From positions 744,001 through 808,000 of the forward strand of contig NZ_GL379771.1 in NCBI RefSeq assembly GCF_000143765.1: 64,000 nucleotides of DNA. Reading direction: 5' to 3'. Numbering within the stretch: position 1 is the first letter of the stretch; each line of letters opens with the position of its first letter. Made by a program: the position numbers and the translations under genes. Positions 44,544-52,903 of the stretch are shown here, piece after piece. The stretch comes from Sphingobacterium spiritivorum ATCC 33861 (lineage in GTDB: Bacteria; Bacteroidota; Bacteroidia; Sphingobacteriales; Sphingobacteriaceae). Below the pieces are notes generated by a model that was given only the letters and a program-made list of their open reading frames with translations, was not told the DNA's origin and ran no database searches.

Positions 44544-45176
44544 ATGAAACATGAAATTCCGATTCAGCAGACTGGCCGTAGTATGGATGCTTCAGAATCT
44601 ATATGCTTCCCTGAGAAAGTGGATGCTAAAGATTTTTATGAAATAGTTCGTAACAGGCTCCTTAGAATAGATAACTGGTATGCATTAGCTGAACTTCCTA
44701 TGGCTTCTTTCATACAAATTGATCAAAATGGCCAGGAGACTACTGATTTACCAAAAGTTGGAAACTTTATTAAAATTGACATTCCGGGTCCAGGCTTATC
44801 AAGTACCCGCGGTTTTGATTTCGTAAGAATCGAACGCATTGATGAAACAGATGAAGATAATCTTCAAACGCTAACATTAACATTGCGCCCAAGTACGGAT
44901 CCTATTGATCAGTCCGATAATGAAATCAAGCACTTTTTTAAGGATATAGCGACTTCTACCTTACAGATTCAACGGATTAATAATAGTATTAATGTAAATT
45001 ATTTTGGCCGAAATGAACTTATGAATCTGGATGTGGAAGCACTTACTGATAAATTACGCAATTTCTTCGTAGGAATGGGTGCACGTTTGGGCGCTTCATT
45101 TCCACAATGGAAACTACTACTTAAAGGTTTAGTAAACAGCAATATTATCCAGGGAAACAGGAATAAGCCACATTAG
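44544..45176 (+). CDS. conserved hypothetical protein
   Basis: A 210-residue protein starting at MKHEIPIQQTGR. No signal, no membrane segment. The middle (about 60-115) reads as beta strands with GNFIKIDIPGPG and RGFDFVRIERID; the C-terminal part is helical with LRNFFVGMGARLGASFP. I do not recognise the family. It ends at a terminator shared with DUF421. A partial operator-like sequence lies upstream. Confidence 0.7.
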   Translation: MKHEIPIQQTGRSMDASESICFPEKVDAKDFYEIVRNRLLRIDNWYALAELPMASFIQIDQNGQETTDLPKVGNFIKIDIPGPGLSSTRGFDFVRIERIDETDEDNLQTLTLTLRPSTDPIDQSDNEIKHFFKDIATSTLQIQRINNSINVNYFGRNELMNLDVEALTDKLRNFFVGMGARLGASFPQWKLLLKGLVNSNIIQGNRNKPH

Positions 45177-45224
45177 AATATTCGACAACTTTTCTTTTAT
45201 ACACTTCAATAACTATTTTTCTTT

Positions 45225-45252
45225 AAAAGTCTTCCTCCCCGGAAGACTTTTT
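45225..45252. terminator. bidirectional terminator before the DUF421 gene end
   Basis: An 11-bp stem AAAAGTCTTCC/GGAAGACTTTT (45225-45235 with 45241-45251) with a 5-nt loop and T-runs on both strands. Confidence 0.88.
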
Positions 45253-45254
45253 AT

Positions 45255-45932
45255 TTAAATCCTTGTGCTATCCATCGCTTTCGCCCATTTTGTACGGTTG
45301 CAGCGCCTACAAAAACCTCCTTCAGGCATTACTTCCTCTACTCTTCCACAATACATACAGGCAAAAGGACCAGATTGGAACTCCTCCTTTACCTGCCGGT
45401 AATCATCCGGGAATAGGGGTAATCCGTACTTTACTTCCTTATCTGCATAAAAAAGTATACTCATTGTGCCATCTACTTCTAATACTGCCATTTTTACCTG
45501 GCCCAGATGCTCTACGGATTGATTGCGTAATTCAGAGAAAAACTCCATCTTCGAAAAATCTCCGTCATGCTCATGTTTCAGATCAAACTCGCCTGCTCTG
45601 ACCACAACCATCGCCCGGCCTTCGAGCATCTTATTGAGAAAAGCGGATTTTGATGAAGCCCATGTCACGAATTTATAAATCAGTATGACGGAAAATAACA
45701 CGACAAACGCATACAGCACCGGGAGCTCTTCCTGAAACATTGGATCACCGGCAGCAGAACCCAGACTCAGGATGATCGCCACTTCAAAAAGGGTCAACTG
45801 CCTCACACCTTTCTTGCCCGACAACCGAAGAATAATCAGTATCAAAGCAAACATTATAACAGAGCGAACAACAATCTCTCCGAGAAACCCCCATTCCACT
45901 CCCTCTAAAAAGATCTTTCTGAAGCCGTCCAT
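45255..45932 (-). CDS. DUF421 (YetF-like) membrane protein with C-terminal zinc ribbon
   Basis: A 225-residue protein with three N-terminal membrane helices (about 20-40, 47-66, 70-90) and the DUF421 cytosolic domain typical of YetF/YdfR proteins. The C-terminus adds CMYCGRVEEVMPEGGFCRRC, two CxxC pairs that can bind zinc, which the family does not normally have. YetF-type proteins are linked to envelope stress and sporulation in Bacillus. It follows the Lys-rich gene by 5 bp on the same strand. Confidence 0.87.
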   Translation of the reverse strand: MDGFRKIFLEGVEWGFLGEIVVRSVIMFALILIILRLSGKKGVRQLTLFEVAIILSLGSAAGDPMFQEELPVLYAFVVLFSVILIYKFVTWASSKSAFLNKMLEGRAMVVVRAGEFDLKHEHDGDFSKMEFFSELRNQSVEHLGQVKMAVLEVDGTMSILFYADKEVKYGLPLFPDDYRQVKEEFQSGPFACMYCGRVEEVMPEGGFCRRCNRTKWAKAMDSTRI

Positions 45933-45937
45933 AGAAA

Positions 45938-46153
45938 CTATTTTTTAGACGTTTTTTTCTTAGGCTCTTTAGGGTAGGTATGCATATCAGGCATAGTATG
46001 AAGCTGCCCGACCTGAGCATCTACCCCTGCTTCTCCATCCTTTTCCTGTTTCTTGTCACGTTTTTCAACTACAGATGTAATAGTCTTTTGCTTTTTGGGT
46101 TGTCTGTCCTTATTAATGATTCCAACTTTTGCGTTCTCCTTTTTAATAGCCAT
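45938..46153 (-). CDS. small lysine-rich hypothetical protein
   Basis: A 71-residue protein that is about a quarter Lys, with a KEPKKKTSKK end and no hydrophobic core. Such composition suggests a disordered or nucleic-acid-binding protein. It precedes the DUF421 gene by 5 bp and so is probably cotranscribed. TTAATACGCG (46266-46275) is a half-match to the inverted repeat at about 115 bp upstream. Confidence 0.65.
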   Translation of the reverse strand: MAIKKENAKVGIINKDRQPKKQKTITSVVEKRDKKQEKDGEAGVDAQVGQLHTMPDMHTYPKEPKKKTSKK

Positions 46154-46344
46154 AGTCTTTAAGTTTTAATGATGATTTGTTTTAATAGAACACAGATACT
46201 ATGCTGAAAGTTTTGAAACCTTTATTGTGGGTTGGGGACTATGTGATATACCTGATCGGATCAGATTAATACGCGATGTATGCTGTACATTAAACAATCG
46301 CTTACATGAGCTTGTTTACTAAATACATCTATACACATATTATT

Positions 46345-46878
46345 ATGAACAAAATAGCCATATTAGCTGCAGACGGTTTTAAAGAAATCGAATTAAAATC
46401 GCCAAAAATATATTTGCAGAACAAGGGATTTCAGGTAGACATTGTCTCGCCAAAAGACATTGAATTTGTACGTTCATGGAATCATTTTGACTGGGGTCCT
46501 TCTTATCCTATTGATGTACATCTTGCAGAGGCTGACCCCGCCGTTTATGAAGCCCTGATCTTACCCGGAGGAACACTAAGTCCTGATGCCTTGCGTGTGC
46601 TACCCAAAGCACTGGATTTTATTAAGCATTTTATCGAACAAAAGAAACTGATAGCAGCAATCTGCCACGGAGCCTGGCCGCTTGTAGAACTTGATTATGT
46701 AAAAGGAAAGAGAATGACTTCTGTCAGTAATATCCGCTCCGACCTCAAAAATGCCGGGGCAATCTGGGAAGATGAAGCAGTCATTCAGGATGGCAATCTC
46801 ATCAGTAGCCGTACTCCTGACGATCTCGAATTCTTCAATAGTGCTGTAACAGCCTATCTGGAAGAAGTAACACTTTAA
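46345..46878 (+). CDS. DJ-1/PfpI family protein (type 1 glutamine amidotransferase fold)
   Basis: A 177-residue protein starting at MNKIAILAADGF (46345); 13 upstream in-frame codons look like leader. It has the nucleophile elbow AICHGAWPLVE with Cys107 and His108, and the GFKEIEL segment with the conserved Glu. Close relatives (PfpI/YhbO/YraA) act as stress-induced glyoxalases, deglycases or proteases; which applies here is open. It is a single gene with a terminator. Confidence 0.92.
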   Translation: MNKIAILAADGFKEIELKSPKIYLQNKGFQVDIVSPKDIEFVRSWNHFDWGPSYPIDVHLAEADPAVYEALILPGGTLSPDALRVLPKALDFIKHFIEQKKLIAAICHGAWPLVELDYVKGKRMTSVSNIRSDLKNAGAIWEDEAVIQDGNLISSRTPDDLEFFNSAVTAYLEEVTL

Positions 46879-46893
46879 TTCTAATCCTTAAAA

Positions 46894-46930
46894 AAATGCG
46901 GGCATTTCAAAAATAGAGATGCCCGCATTT
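46894..46930. terminator. shared terminator of the DJ-1-like and PPOX-fold genes
   Basis: The 12-bp stem AAATGCGGGCAT/ATGCCCGCATTT (46894-46905 with 46919-46930) with T-runs on both sides lies between the two convergent genes. Confidence 0.88.
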
Positions 46931-46952
46931 ATATTTTATACATCGATACCAG

Positions 46953-47471
46953 CTATACGGTAAGATCGCCATGAATACCATCGTGATCCGGTTTTCCGGT
47001 CAGCAGAGATTTCAGCATTTTGAAAGCTGCTACAGGAGCAATATTCTTATTATCCCAATAATGGCCTTCTAAGATCTCTACCCTTAACAAAACAATCCGG
47101 GGATCTTCCGGACCATCAAACCAGATTTCTAATGCAGGACTCCAAAGTTCATTGATTTTTTCCTGGTCTTGCATTTCTTCAGCTATTCCATATAGATTCA
47201 GAAAACCGGCTCTCTTGCCACTTTGCATCATAAGATTGACAAAAGGATCTTTAGCGACTTCTTCATCCTTATGAGTCTGAGAAGAGGTCATAAACCACAG
47301 ATAACCGTTATCATCTACCTGCAGTACTGTCATTGGTCGTACAGAAAGTGGCACCCCTGTGCGTATATCCGTACAGAAAAAGCAGGTTTTGGCATCATCT
47401 ACAATTTCTCTTATTTTTTCTAACGCCTTTTGTCCGTCCAGATTTTCTTCTCTGTTTTGTTCAGTGTTCAT
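46953..47471 (-). CDS. pyridoxamine 5'-phosphate oxidase-fold general stress protein
   Basis: A 172-residue flavin-binding split-barrel protein of the general stress protein 26 type. FFCTDIRTGVPLSVRPMTVL and GYLWFMTSSQTHKDEEV match that family, which binds FMN or FAD. Its role in stress is not defined. The CGTATTTATACG repeat lies 133 bp upstream of its start in a 305-bp gap shared with the divergent PA2169-type gene. Confidence 0.92.
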   Translation of the reverse strand: MNTEQNREENLDGQKALEKIREIVDDAKTCFFCTDIRTGVPLSVRPMTVLQVDDNGYLWFMTSSQTHKDEEVAKDPFVNLMMQSGKRAGFLNLYGIAEEMQDQEKINELWSPALEIWFDGPEDPRIVLLRVEILEGHYWDNKNIAPVAAFKMLKSLLTGKPDHDGIHGDLTV

Positions 47472-47603
47472 ATTATATCTCCTATTAGTTTTTTTATTCT
47501 TTATCAGTTACAGACCATTATGGAATGCTGATCTGTCTAAAAAACAATTATTGATACCTTAAAGTTTACCTGTCATCGCAATCAGGTATAAAGAAGTATA
47601 ATT

Positions 47604-47615
47604 CGTATTTATACG
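47604..47615. promoter_or_regulatory. inverted repeat CGTATTTATACG, putative operator site 2
   Basis: A perfect copy lies in the 305-bp gap (47472-47776) between the divergent PPOX-fold and PA2169-type genes, 133 bp from the first and 161 bp from the second. The gap is otherwise AT-rich with no gene I can see. Confidence 0.55.
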
Positions 47616-47776
47616 GAAAGAATAATAATTAATACCCAATATCACAGCTCAAAAATAATTAACTTGCTAACAAACAGCAACTTAAATCTATTACGCAAAA
47701 TTGTAGACTAAACTTTTCCCGAACATCTTCGTTTCTTCAGTACATCGATATTTATTCATTATTAAAAAGAAAAGAT

Positions 47777-48238
47777 ATGACTACGGAAAACAAAACAGCT
47801 GAAATTGTTAATGATCTTATTGAAATCAATAACGACAGAATTGAAGGATATACCAGAGCATTAGAAGATCTTAAAGACGAGGAGAATCTGGATCTCAGAT
47901 CTCTTTTTGAAGATTATATCCAACAAACACGTCAATTCAACAGCGAACTGAACCCTTTGGTTGTGATCAATGGTGAAGAACCAACTACTGGCACACGTAC
48001 ATCAGGCAAGTTGCACCGTCTCTGGTTAGATGTCAAAGCTACATTCAGCGGACATGACCGTAAAAGCATCCTTGAGGAGTGTGAACGCGGAGAGGATGCC
48101 AGCAAAAAAGCTTATCAGGAGGCACTGCGTGAAGCTCCGCACCTTCCCATCAATGTGGTGGATATAATCAGAAGCCAGTCTGAAAAACAATTGCAGGCTC
48201 ATGATCGCATACGCGACCTCAGAGACAGCAGTAGATAA
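47777..48238 (+). CDS. PA2169 family (DUF2383) four-helix-bundle protein
   Basis: A 153-residue helical protein. NKTAEIVNDLIEINNDRIEGY at the start and a ferritin-like arrangement of helices identify the PA2169/DUF2383 family, which is related to ferritin-like proteins and found in stress loci. The metal-binding acids of true ferritins are not obvious. It lies 67 bp before the next hypothetical gene, which may be cotranscribed. Confidence 0.88.
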   Translation: MTTENKTAEIVNDLIEINNDRIEGYTRALEDLKDEENLDLRSLFEDYIQQTRQFNSELNPLVVINGEEPTTGTRTSGKLHRLWLDVKATFSGHDRKSILEECERGEDASKKAYQEALREAPHLPINVVDIIRSQSEKQLQAHDRIRDLRDSSR

Positions 48239-48305
48239 AAGCTAAGTTATTTGCTTCGGTCTAACCGTATATCCAAATGAGAAATTAAGATTAAACAATT
48301 AGACT

Positions 48306-48797
48306 ATGGATACTACATACAATTATATTCACGAATTGAGAAATCGTCAGATGGCTTTACGTGCCAAGATCGAAGCAAGTACAATTGCAGGAGAGATTCA
48401 ATTCTCCTATGGTCAGGATTGCTATCAGGAAGAAGCCCGGTCTATGGGTCTGCGCATGATCCGTGATGGACTGGATTTGAAGGGTGAACAAATTATTCTG
48501 GGATTCGTGAGAGAACATTACCCGGATTATGTTGAGGAAGAATTGAAATGGATCAGCAAAATGATGCGCTATCTGAATAAGATTACAGATACTCTTATTG
48601 ATAATTTACTGGCGGAGGGATATATAGCGCTTCACGGCAACATTGATCTTCCCAATGAAAACACGCTCTTCTATCCGCTAAAGATATTAGATGAGGAGAG
48701 CCTTTTACATTATAAACTGAATATAAATACGCTCATAGATCTGAGCCGTCCACAGGATCTGGAACACCTGGAAGGTTGGGTATATTATAAGTCCTGA
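48306..48797 (+). CDS. hypothetical protein
   Basis: A 163-residue protein predicted mostly helical with charged residues, no signal and no membrane segment. Recognisable only as IHELRNRQMALRAKIEAS and a C-terminal LINTLIDLSRPQDLEHLEGW region. I do not know the family. It follows the PA2169-type gene closely, so the two may act together. Confidence 0.6.
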   Translation: MDTTYNYIHELRNRQMALRAKIEASTIAGEIQFSYGQDCYQEEARSMGLRMIRDGLDLKGEQIILGFVREHYPDYVEEELKWISKMMRYLNKITDTLIDNLLAEGYIALHGNIDLPNENTLFYPLKILDEESLLHYKLNINTLIDLSRPQDLEHLEGWVYYKS

Positions 48798-48975
48798 ACA
48801 TCATTGAAACCCGAATTATTATCTGAAATACAGCGTTATCTGTAATCCTTTCGTACTGTTAGACATAAATTAGTTCTATATTTGCACCCGCAAAATAACG
48901 GTATTTCTAAGACTGAGAATAGAGAGAAATCATGTCAGAAATATGTACTAATCTATGCAGAAACAATCAGACAGT

Positions 48976-50118
48976 ATGAAAACTATAATTTTATTCTTAA
49001 CCACTATCCTGTACTTATATCCTTCTATTCCGGTTTTCGGGCAACAAAAAGATTTGAATTTTGATGCCGCCTACAAGAAACAAAATGATCAGAAAGTGAC
49101 CATTGAGATTAATGAATTGCAGGAATTAGCCTACATTATTCTATCCCTCACAGACATTGCAAAAAATAATAAGGTAATGACCGATCAGGGTACGGAATAC
49201 TATCGTGAGATCATAGCTCATTTTACACCATATGCCGGCCATGAAGTGGTTCATAAATTCAATACTCTTTTATCCGAAAATATTATTAATTATTTTATTC
49301 TGGCAGGTAATGCATATGGATTCAGATTTGAGAAGGATAAAATCGTACCCACTGGCATTTACAATTTTCCGGCAAAAGGAGTTGGTAAATTTGAAGCCGA
49401 AACAAATCCCATAATCACCTATATAAATGACCTGGAAGATTTTGCAAAGAAATCAAAATTTCGAAAATTCTATAAAGATCATAACAGGTTTTATAATGAT
49501 TTAAAGAAGGAATATCATACGTTTGCGGCTATTGATGAGCAAAAGAAATGGCTGGAAAAGGAATTTGATTATAACATAAACAGCTACAGGGTGCTCACCT
49601 CTCCTCTGATCGGCGGAATGAATGCTACACATACCTTTGAAGACAATGATTTCAAGGAGACCTTACTGTTTTTGCCAACCATTAAAAAAGATAAAGAATG
49701 GACGGAAAACTACAGAAAAGCAATCAATACACGGATAATATTTACAGAAATTGATCACAACTATGTAGGTCCTGTAAGCGAAAATAACAAAGAAAAAATC
49801 AACAGTATATTTGATAACAGAGCGAAGTGGGTGGACAGCACAAACAGATCAACGCAGCACTATCCAACACCTGTAAAAGTTTTCGACGAATATTTGACAT
49901 GGGGACTTTTCCTTCTCTATGCTCATGATCTGTTTCCTGATGATCAAGTCGTTTTCAATCAAATGGTAGAAAATGTAAATACCATGATGATCAGTAAAAA
50001 AGGCTTCCCTAAGGCTAAAGAATTTAATGAAGAACTGTTAAAACTCTATATGGAGCACAAAGATAAGGGAATCGCTTCCTTATATGCACCTCTGCTGGAA
50101 TGGAGTGCCAGACAATAA
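48976..50118 (+). CDS. hypothetical exported protein
   Basis: A 380-residue protein starting at MKTIILFLTTIL (48976) with a signal peptide ending VFG-Q; the Met at 48955 would add seven polar residues. The mature part is rich in Lys, Asn and Tyr and predicted helical, without a recognised motif; HNRFYNDLKKEYHTF and similar charged helices dominate. A -7-like TATATTTG lies at 48877-48884. It ends in a terminator and stands alone. Confidence 0.65.
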   Translation: MKTIILFLTTILYLYPSIPVFGQQKDLNFDAAYKKQNDQKVTIEINELQELAYIILSLTDIAKNNKVMTDQGTEYYREIIAHFTPYAGHEVVHKFNTLLSENIINYFILAGNAYGFRFEKDKIVPTGIYNFPAKGVGKFEAETNPIITYINDLEDFAKKSKFRKFYKDHNRFYNDLKKEYHTFAAIDEQKKWLEKEFDYNINSYRVLTSPLIGGMNATHTFEDNDFKETLLFLPTIKKDKEWTENYRKAINTRIIFTEIDHNYVGPVSENNKEKINSIFDNRAKWVDSTNRSTQHYPTPVKVFDEYLTWGLFLLYAHDLFPDDQVVFNQMVENVNTMMISKKGFPKAKEFNEELLKLYMEHKDKGIASLYAPLLEWSARQ

Positions 50119-50132
50119 TCCAATAGATAGGC

Positions 50133-50165
50133 AACGGTACAAATATAAATTTGTACCGTTTTTAT
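50133..50165 (+). terminator. terminator of the 48976 gene
   Basis: A perfect 12-bp stem AACGGTACAAAT/ATTTGTACCGTT (50133-50144 with 50149-50160), loop ATAA, then a T-run. Confidence 0.9.
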
Positions 50166-50554
50166 ATTAGAACGGCTGATTCCTAAAGCTAAAATTCACC
50201 CTATATACTTTTCTTTCATAGCCTTAAGCTATTTAAACTGCAAAAAACTAAAGTAAAAGTATGCGCAATCTTTCAACAATCCCATTTTGAAGTTGCAAAT
50301 AGCCTTATAATGACTATAATATTTCTTATAAAGGACCTTCTTTTGTTATTCTACACAGGAAATCAGAGTTTACACGATTTAAACCGTGAAAAATGGCTGT
50401 AAAAATACTCTCTAAGAAGTATTTATACCTGCTTGTAAAGAATTAATCCTCTTTTAATGATATATACTCTTTTTTAATGGAACATTATGACGATTCAGCT
50501 GTTTATATAAGTACAGCACATAACAGCTGCCGACAAATTTAACATTATCTACAC
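50166..50554. promoter_or_regulatory. leader and promoter region of the GT4 gene
   Basis: A 389-bp AT-rich gap. It holds the imperfect inverted repeat AGTATTTATACC (50418-50429) and, 25 nt before the ATG, an 8-bp inverted repeat CAGCTGTT/AACAGCTG (50496-50503 with 50522-50529). Two short open frames inside it (17 and 21 codons) are not convincing genes. Confidence 0.45.
50418..50429. promoter_or_regulatory. inverted repeat AGTATTTATACC, putative operator site 3
   Basis: A copy with the exact core GTATTTATAC (50419-50428) lies 126 bp upstream of the GT4 start. Confidence 0.45.
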
Positions 50555-51763
50555 ATGAGAACTGCTATCATCGGAACATACCCACCCAGACAGTGCGGTA
50601 TTGCCACTTTTACACAAGATCTATATAAAGCGATGCTAAAATCATCTGCTGAAATACACAGTATATTTGCGATGTCCGATGGTTCAGAGGAGTCTTTTCC
50701 GGATGAAGTCGCTTTTGTAATTGACCGCAACGATGTGAATAGTTATAAGCATGCAGCACACTTAATCAATTCGTATTATGATGCTTGTATTATTCAGCAT
50801 GAATACGGAATTTTTGGAGGAGATACAGGTGAATTTATTCTCGAGCTCCTGTATAAATTGCAAGTTCCGGTTGTTACCAATTTACATACCGTACTTCAGC
50901 AACCTAGTCCTAATGAACAGCATATCCTGCAACAACTGTCTATGTATAGCAGCAAGATAACAGTAATGACTGAACGGGCGATTCAAATGTTGGGCGACGT
51001 TTATAAGGTGGATACTCAACTGGTTGAACTCATCCCTCATGGGGTGCCGGATTTCAAATATGACCAGGAGGCTGCAAAAACAAAACTTGGATTGTGTGAT
51101 AAAAAAGTCATGCTTAGCTTTGGTTTTCTTGGAAGAAGTAAAGGGTTTGAAACGGCTATTGATGCAGTAGCTTCAGTAAAGGATAATGATTTCAAATATA
51201 TTATTCTGGGATCTACTCACCCGAATATTATACGCCATGAAGGCGAAATATACAGAGAATCTCTGATGGATAAAGTCAAAGAACTGGGTATAGAAGATAA
51301 AGTTGAATTTGTAGACACGTTTGCTACAGAAGAATTACTGGTTCAATATCTGAGTGCCTGTGATATTTATGTAACACCTTATCCCAATGAAAACCAGATA
51401 AGCAGCGGTACATTGTCGTTTGCAATTGGTGCTGGTGCTGCTGTACTTTCTACTCCTTACTGGTATGCAAAGGACCTGTTGGCAAATGATCGCGGAATTC
51501 TTTTTGACTTTAAAGATTCGGATGGATTAGCTACTATTATCAACCTCTTACTGGAAGAGCCATTACTCATGGCCAGATACAGATCCAATGCGAAGCAATA
51601 TGGACAGGAAATGTCCTGGACTAATATTGGTAAACGACATGTAGCCTTATTGGAAAGCTTTAAAAAGACGGATATCAAACCAACGATTTCATTCAATAGC
51701 CGCAATTTGAAAAAGAATATCGCTGCTCTGTTTCCCACGGGGAATAGCAGACTCTCTTCGTAA
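50555..51763 (+). CDS. GT4-type glycosyltransferase
   Basis: A 402-residue GT-B fold glycosyltransferase. The N-terminus MRTAIIGTYPPRQCGIATFT shows the glycine-rich GT4 start. The C-terminal half has SFGFLGRSKGFETAIDA and VTPYPNENQISSGTLSFAIGAG. In that last block the usual EX7E acids of GT4 enzymes are not conserved, so activity may differ. The gene is followed 14 bp later by a helical-barrel gene and faces a GH130 gene; the three form a known Bacteroidota and proteobacterial set of unclear substrate. Confidence 0.85.
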   Translation: MRTAIIGTYPPRQCGIATFTQDLYKAMLKSSAEIHSIFAMSDGSEESFPDEVAFVIDRNDVNSYKHAAHLINSYYDACIIQHEYGIFGGDTGEFILELLYKLQVPVVTNLHTVLQQPSPNEQHILQQLSMYSSKITVMTERAIQMLGDVYKVDTQLVELIPHGVPDFKYDQEAAKTKLGLCDKKVMLSFGFLGRSKGFETAIDAVASVKDNDFKYIILGSTHPNIIRHEGEIYRESLMDKVKELGIEDKVEFVDTFATEELLVQYLSACDIYVTPYPNENQISSGTLSFAIGAGAAVLSTPYWYAKDLLANDRGILFDFKDSDGLATIINLLLEEPLLMARYRSNAKQYGQEMSWTNIGKRHVALLESFKKTDIKPTISFNSRNLKKNIAALFPTGNSRLSS

Positions 51764-51777
51764 ACCCCATAAATAAA

Positions 51778-52896
51778 ATGAACAAGCCGTATTTAAAAGT
51801 AATGGATGAAGTTGAAAATCCGGCAAGCGCTGACCTTATTGAAGATCTGACTACTGAATTAGCAGACAAACTACCTTCTTTTGACCTGAGTCATATAAAA
51901 AGGTTAACGAATCATGTAGGAATATTGCAACATGCCACATACATCACTCCCAACTACCATCACGGGTATTGTATTGACGATAATGCAAGGGCTCTTATAT
52001 TGGCTTTGATGGCCTTTGAAAAAGAGCCTTCCGACGAACACAATCAGCTGATATCTACCTATCTGGCTTATATAAAATACATGCAGCTGGATAACGGAAA
52101 ATTCAGGAATTTCCTTTCTTTTTCACACGTTTTTTTAGATGATGAAGGCACAGAAGATGCAATGGGCCGCACCATATGGGCATTGGGATATTTGCTAAAA
52201 TGCAATGTAAACCCGAGTTTTCACCGAACGGGGAGAGAACTTTTCGATCGTGTGGTACCCCATGTTTATAGTTTAAGATCACCCAGGGCTGTAAGTTACA
52301 GCATTTTGGGATTGATACATATTTCCGAACGTTCTCCGGAAGATGAAGGAATCAAAGAGTTGATTCATCATCTGGCTCAATATATTGCGGAGGAATACCG
52401 GCAAAATTCAACCAGTGAATGGTCCTGGTATGAAAAGATAATATCGTATGACAATGCTATATTACCATTAAGTCTGCTAAGGGCTTCTCTCGTTCTGGAG
52501 GATGAATCTCTAAAACTGACTGCGATGGAAAGTTTTCATTTTCTGGATAGTATATTATTCCGGGAAAATTATTTGTGTATCATCGGTAATGAATTCTGGT
52601 ATAGAGAAGGAGGAAATCCGAGTATGTACGGCCAACAGCCTATCGAAGTTACATCGCTTGTCTTACTTTACGAAGAGATGTATAATATTACACTCGAAAA
52701 AATATACAAACAGCGTATGATAAGCTCTTTTTTGTGGTTTTTTGGGAAAAACAAACAGGGTCTTCAGCTCTATGATGCATCTTCTAAAGGTTGTTGTGAC
52801 GGCCTTGATAGTCACGGTGTAAATCTGAATCAGGGAGCAGAAAGCACCATCTGTTTTTGGATAGCCTATTTAAACATCAGCCGTCTGCTTTCCTGA
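51778..52896 (+). CDS. helical-barrel glycan enzyme of the GT4/GH130 cassette
   Basis: A 372-residue protein often annotated only as glycosyltransferase, but its sequence is helical and resembles (alpha/alpha)6 barrels of glycoside hydrolases or phosphorylases. Conserved blocks are HHGYCIDDNARALI (about 61-74), GRTIWALGYLL and a C-terminal ESTICFWIAYL. In some genomes this domain is fused to the GT4. No catalytic residue can be assigned with certainty; Asp66 and Asp67 are candidates. It is cotranscribed with the GT4 gene. Confidence 0.72.
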   Translation: MNKPYLKVMDEVENPASADLIEDLTTELADKLPSFDLSHIKRLTNHVGILQHATYITPNYHHGYCIDDNARALILALMAFEKEPSDEHNQLISTYLAYIKYMQLDNGKFRNFLSFSHVFLDDEGTEDAMGRTIWALGYLLKCNVNPSFHRTGRELFDRVVPHVYSLRSPRAVSYSILGLIHISERSPEDEGIKELIHHLAQYIAEEYRQNSTSEWSWYEKIISYDNAILPLSLLRASLVLEDESLKLTAMESFHFLDSILFRENYLCIIGNEFWYREGGNPSMYGQQPIEVTSLVLLYEEMYNITLEKIYKQRMISSFLWFFGKNKQGLQLYDASSKGCCDGLDSHGVNLNQGAESTICFWIAYLNISRLLS

Positions 52897-52903
52897 ATTC
52901 TTA

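Noticed and set aside
50393..50446. 17-codon open frame over the operator site upstream of GT4
   Set aside because: Too short, no conserved features; coincidence with an AT-rich leader is more likely.
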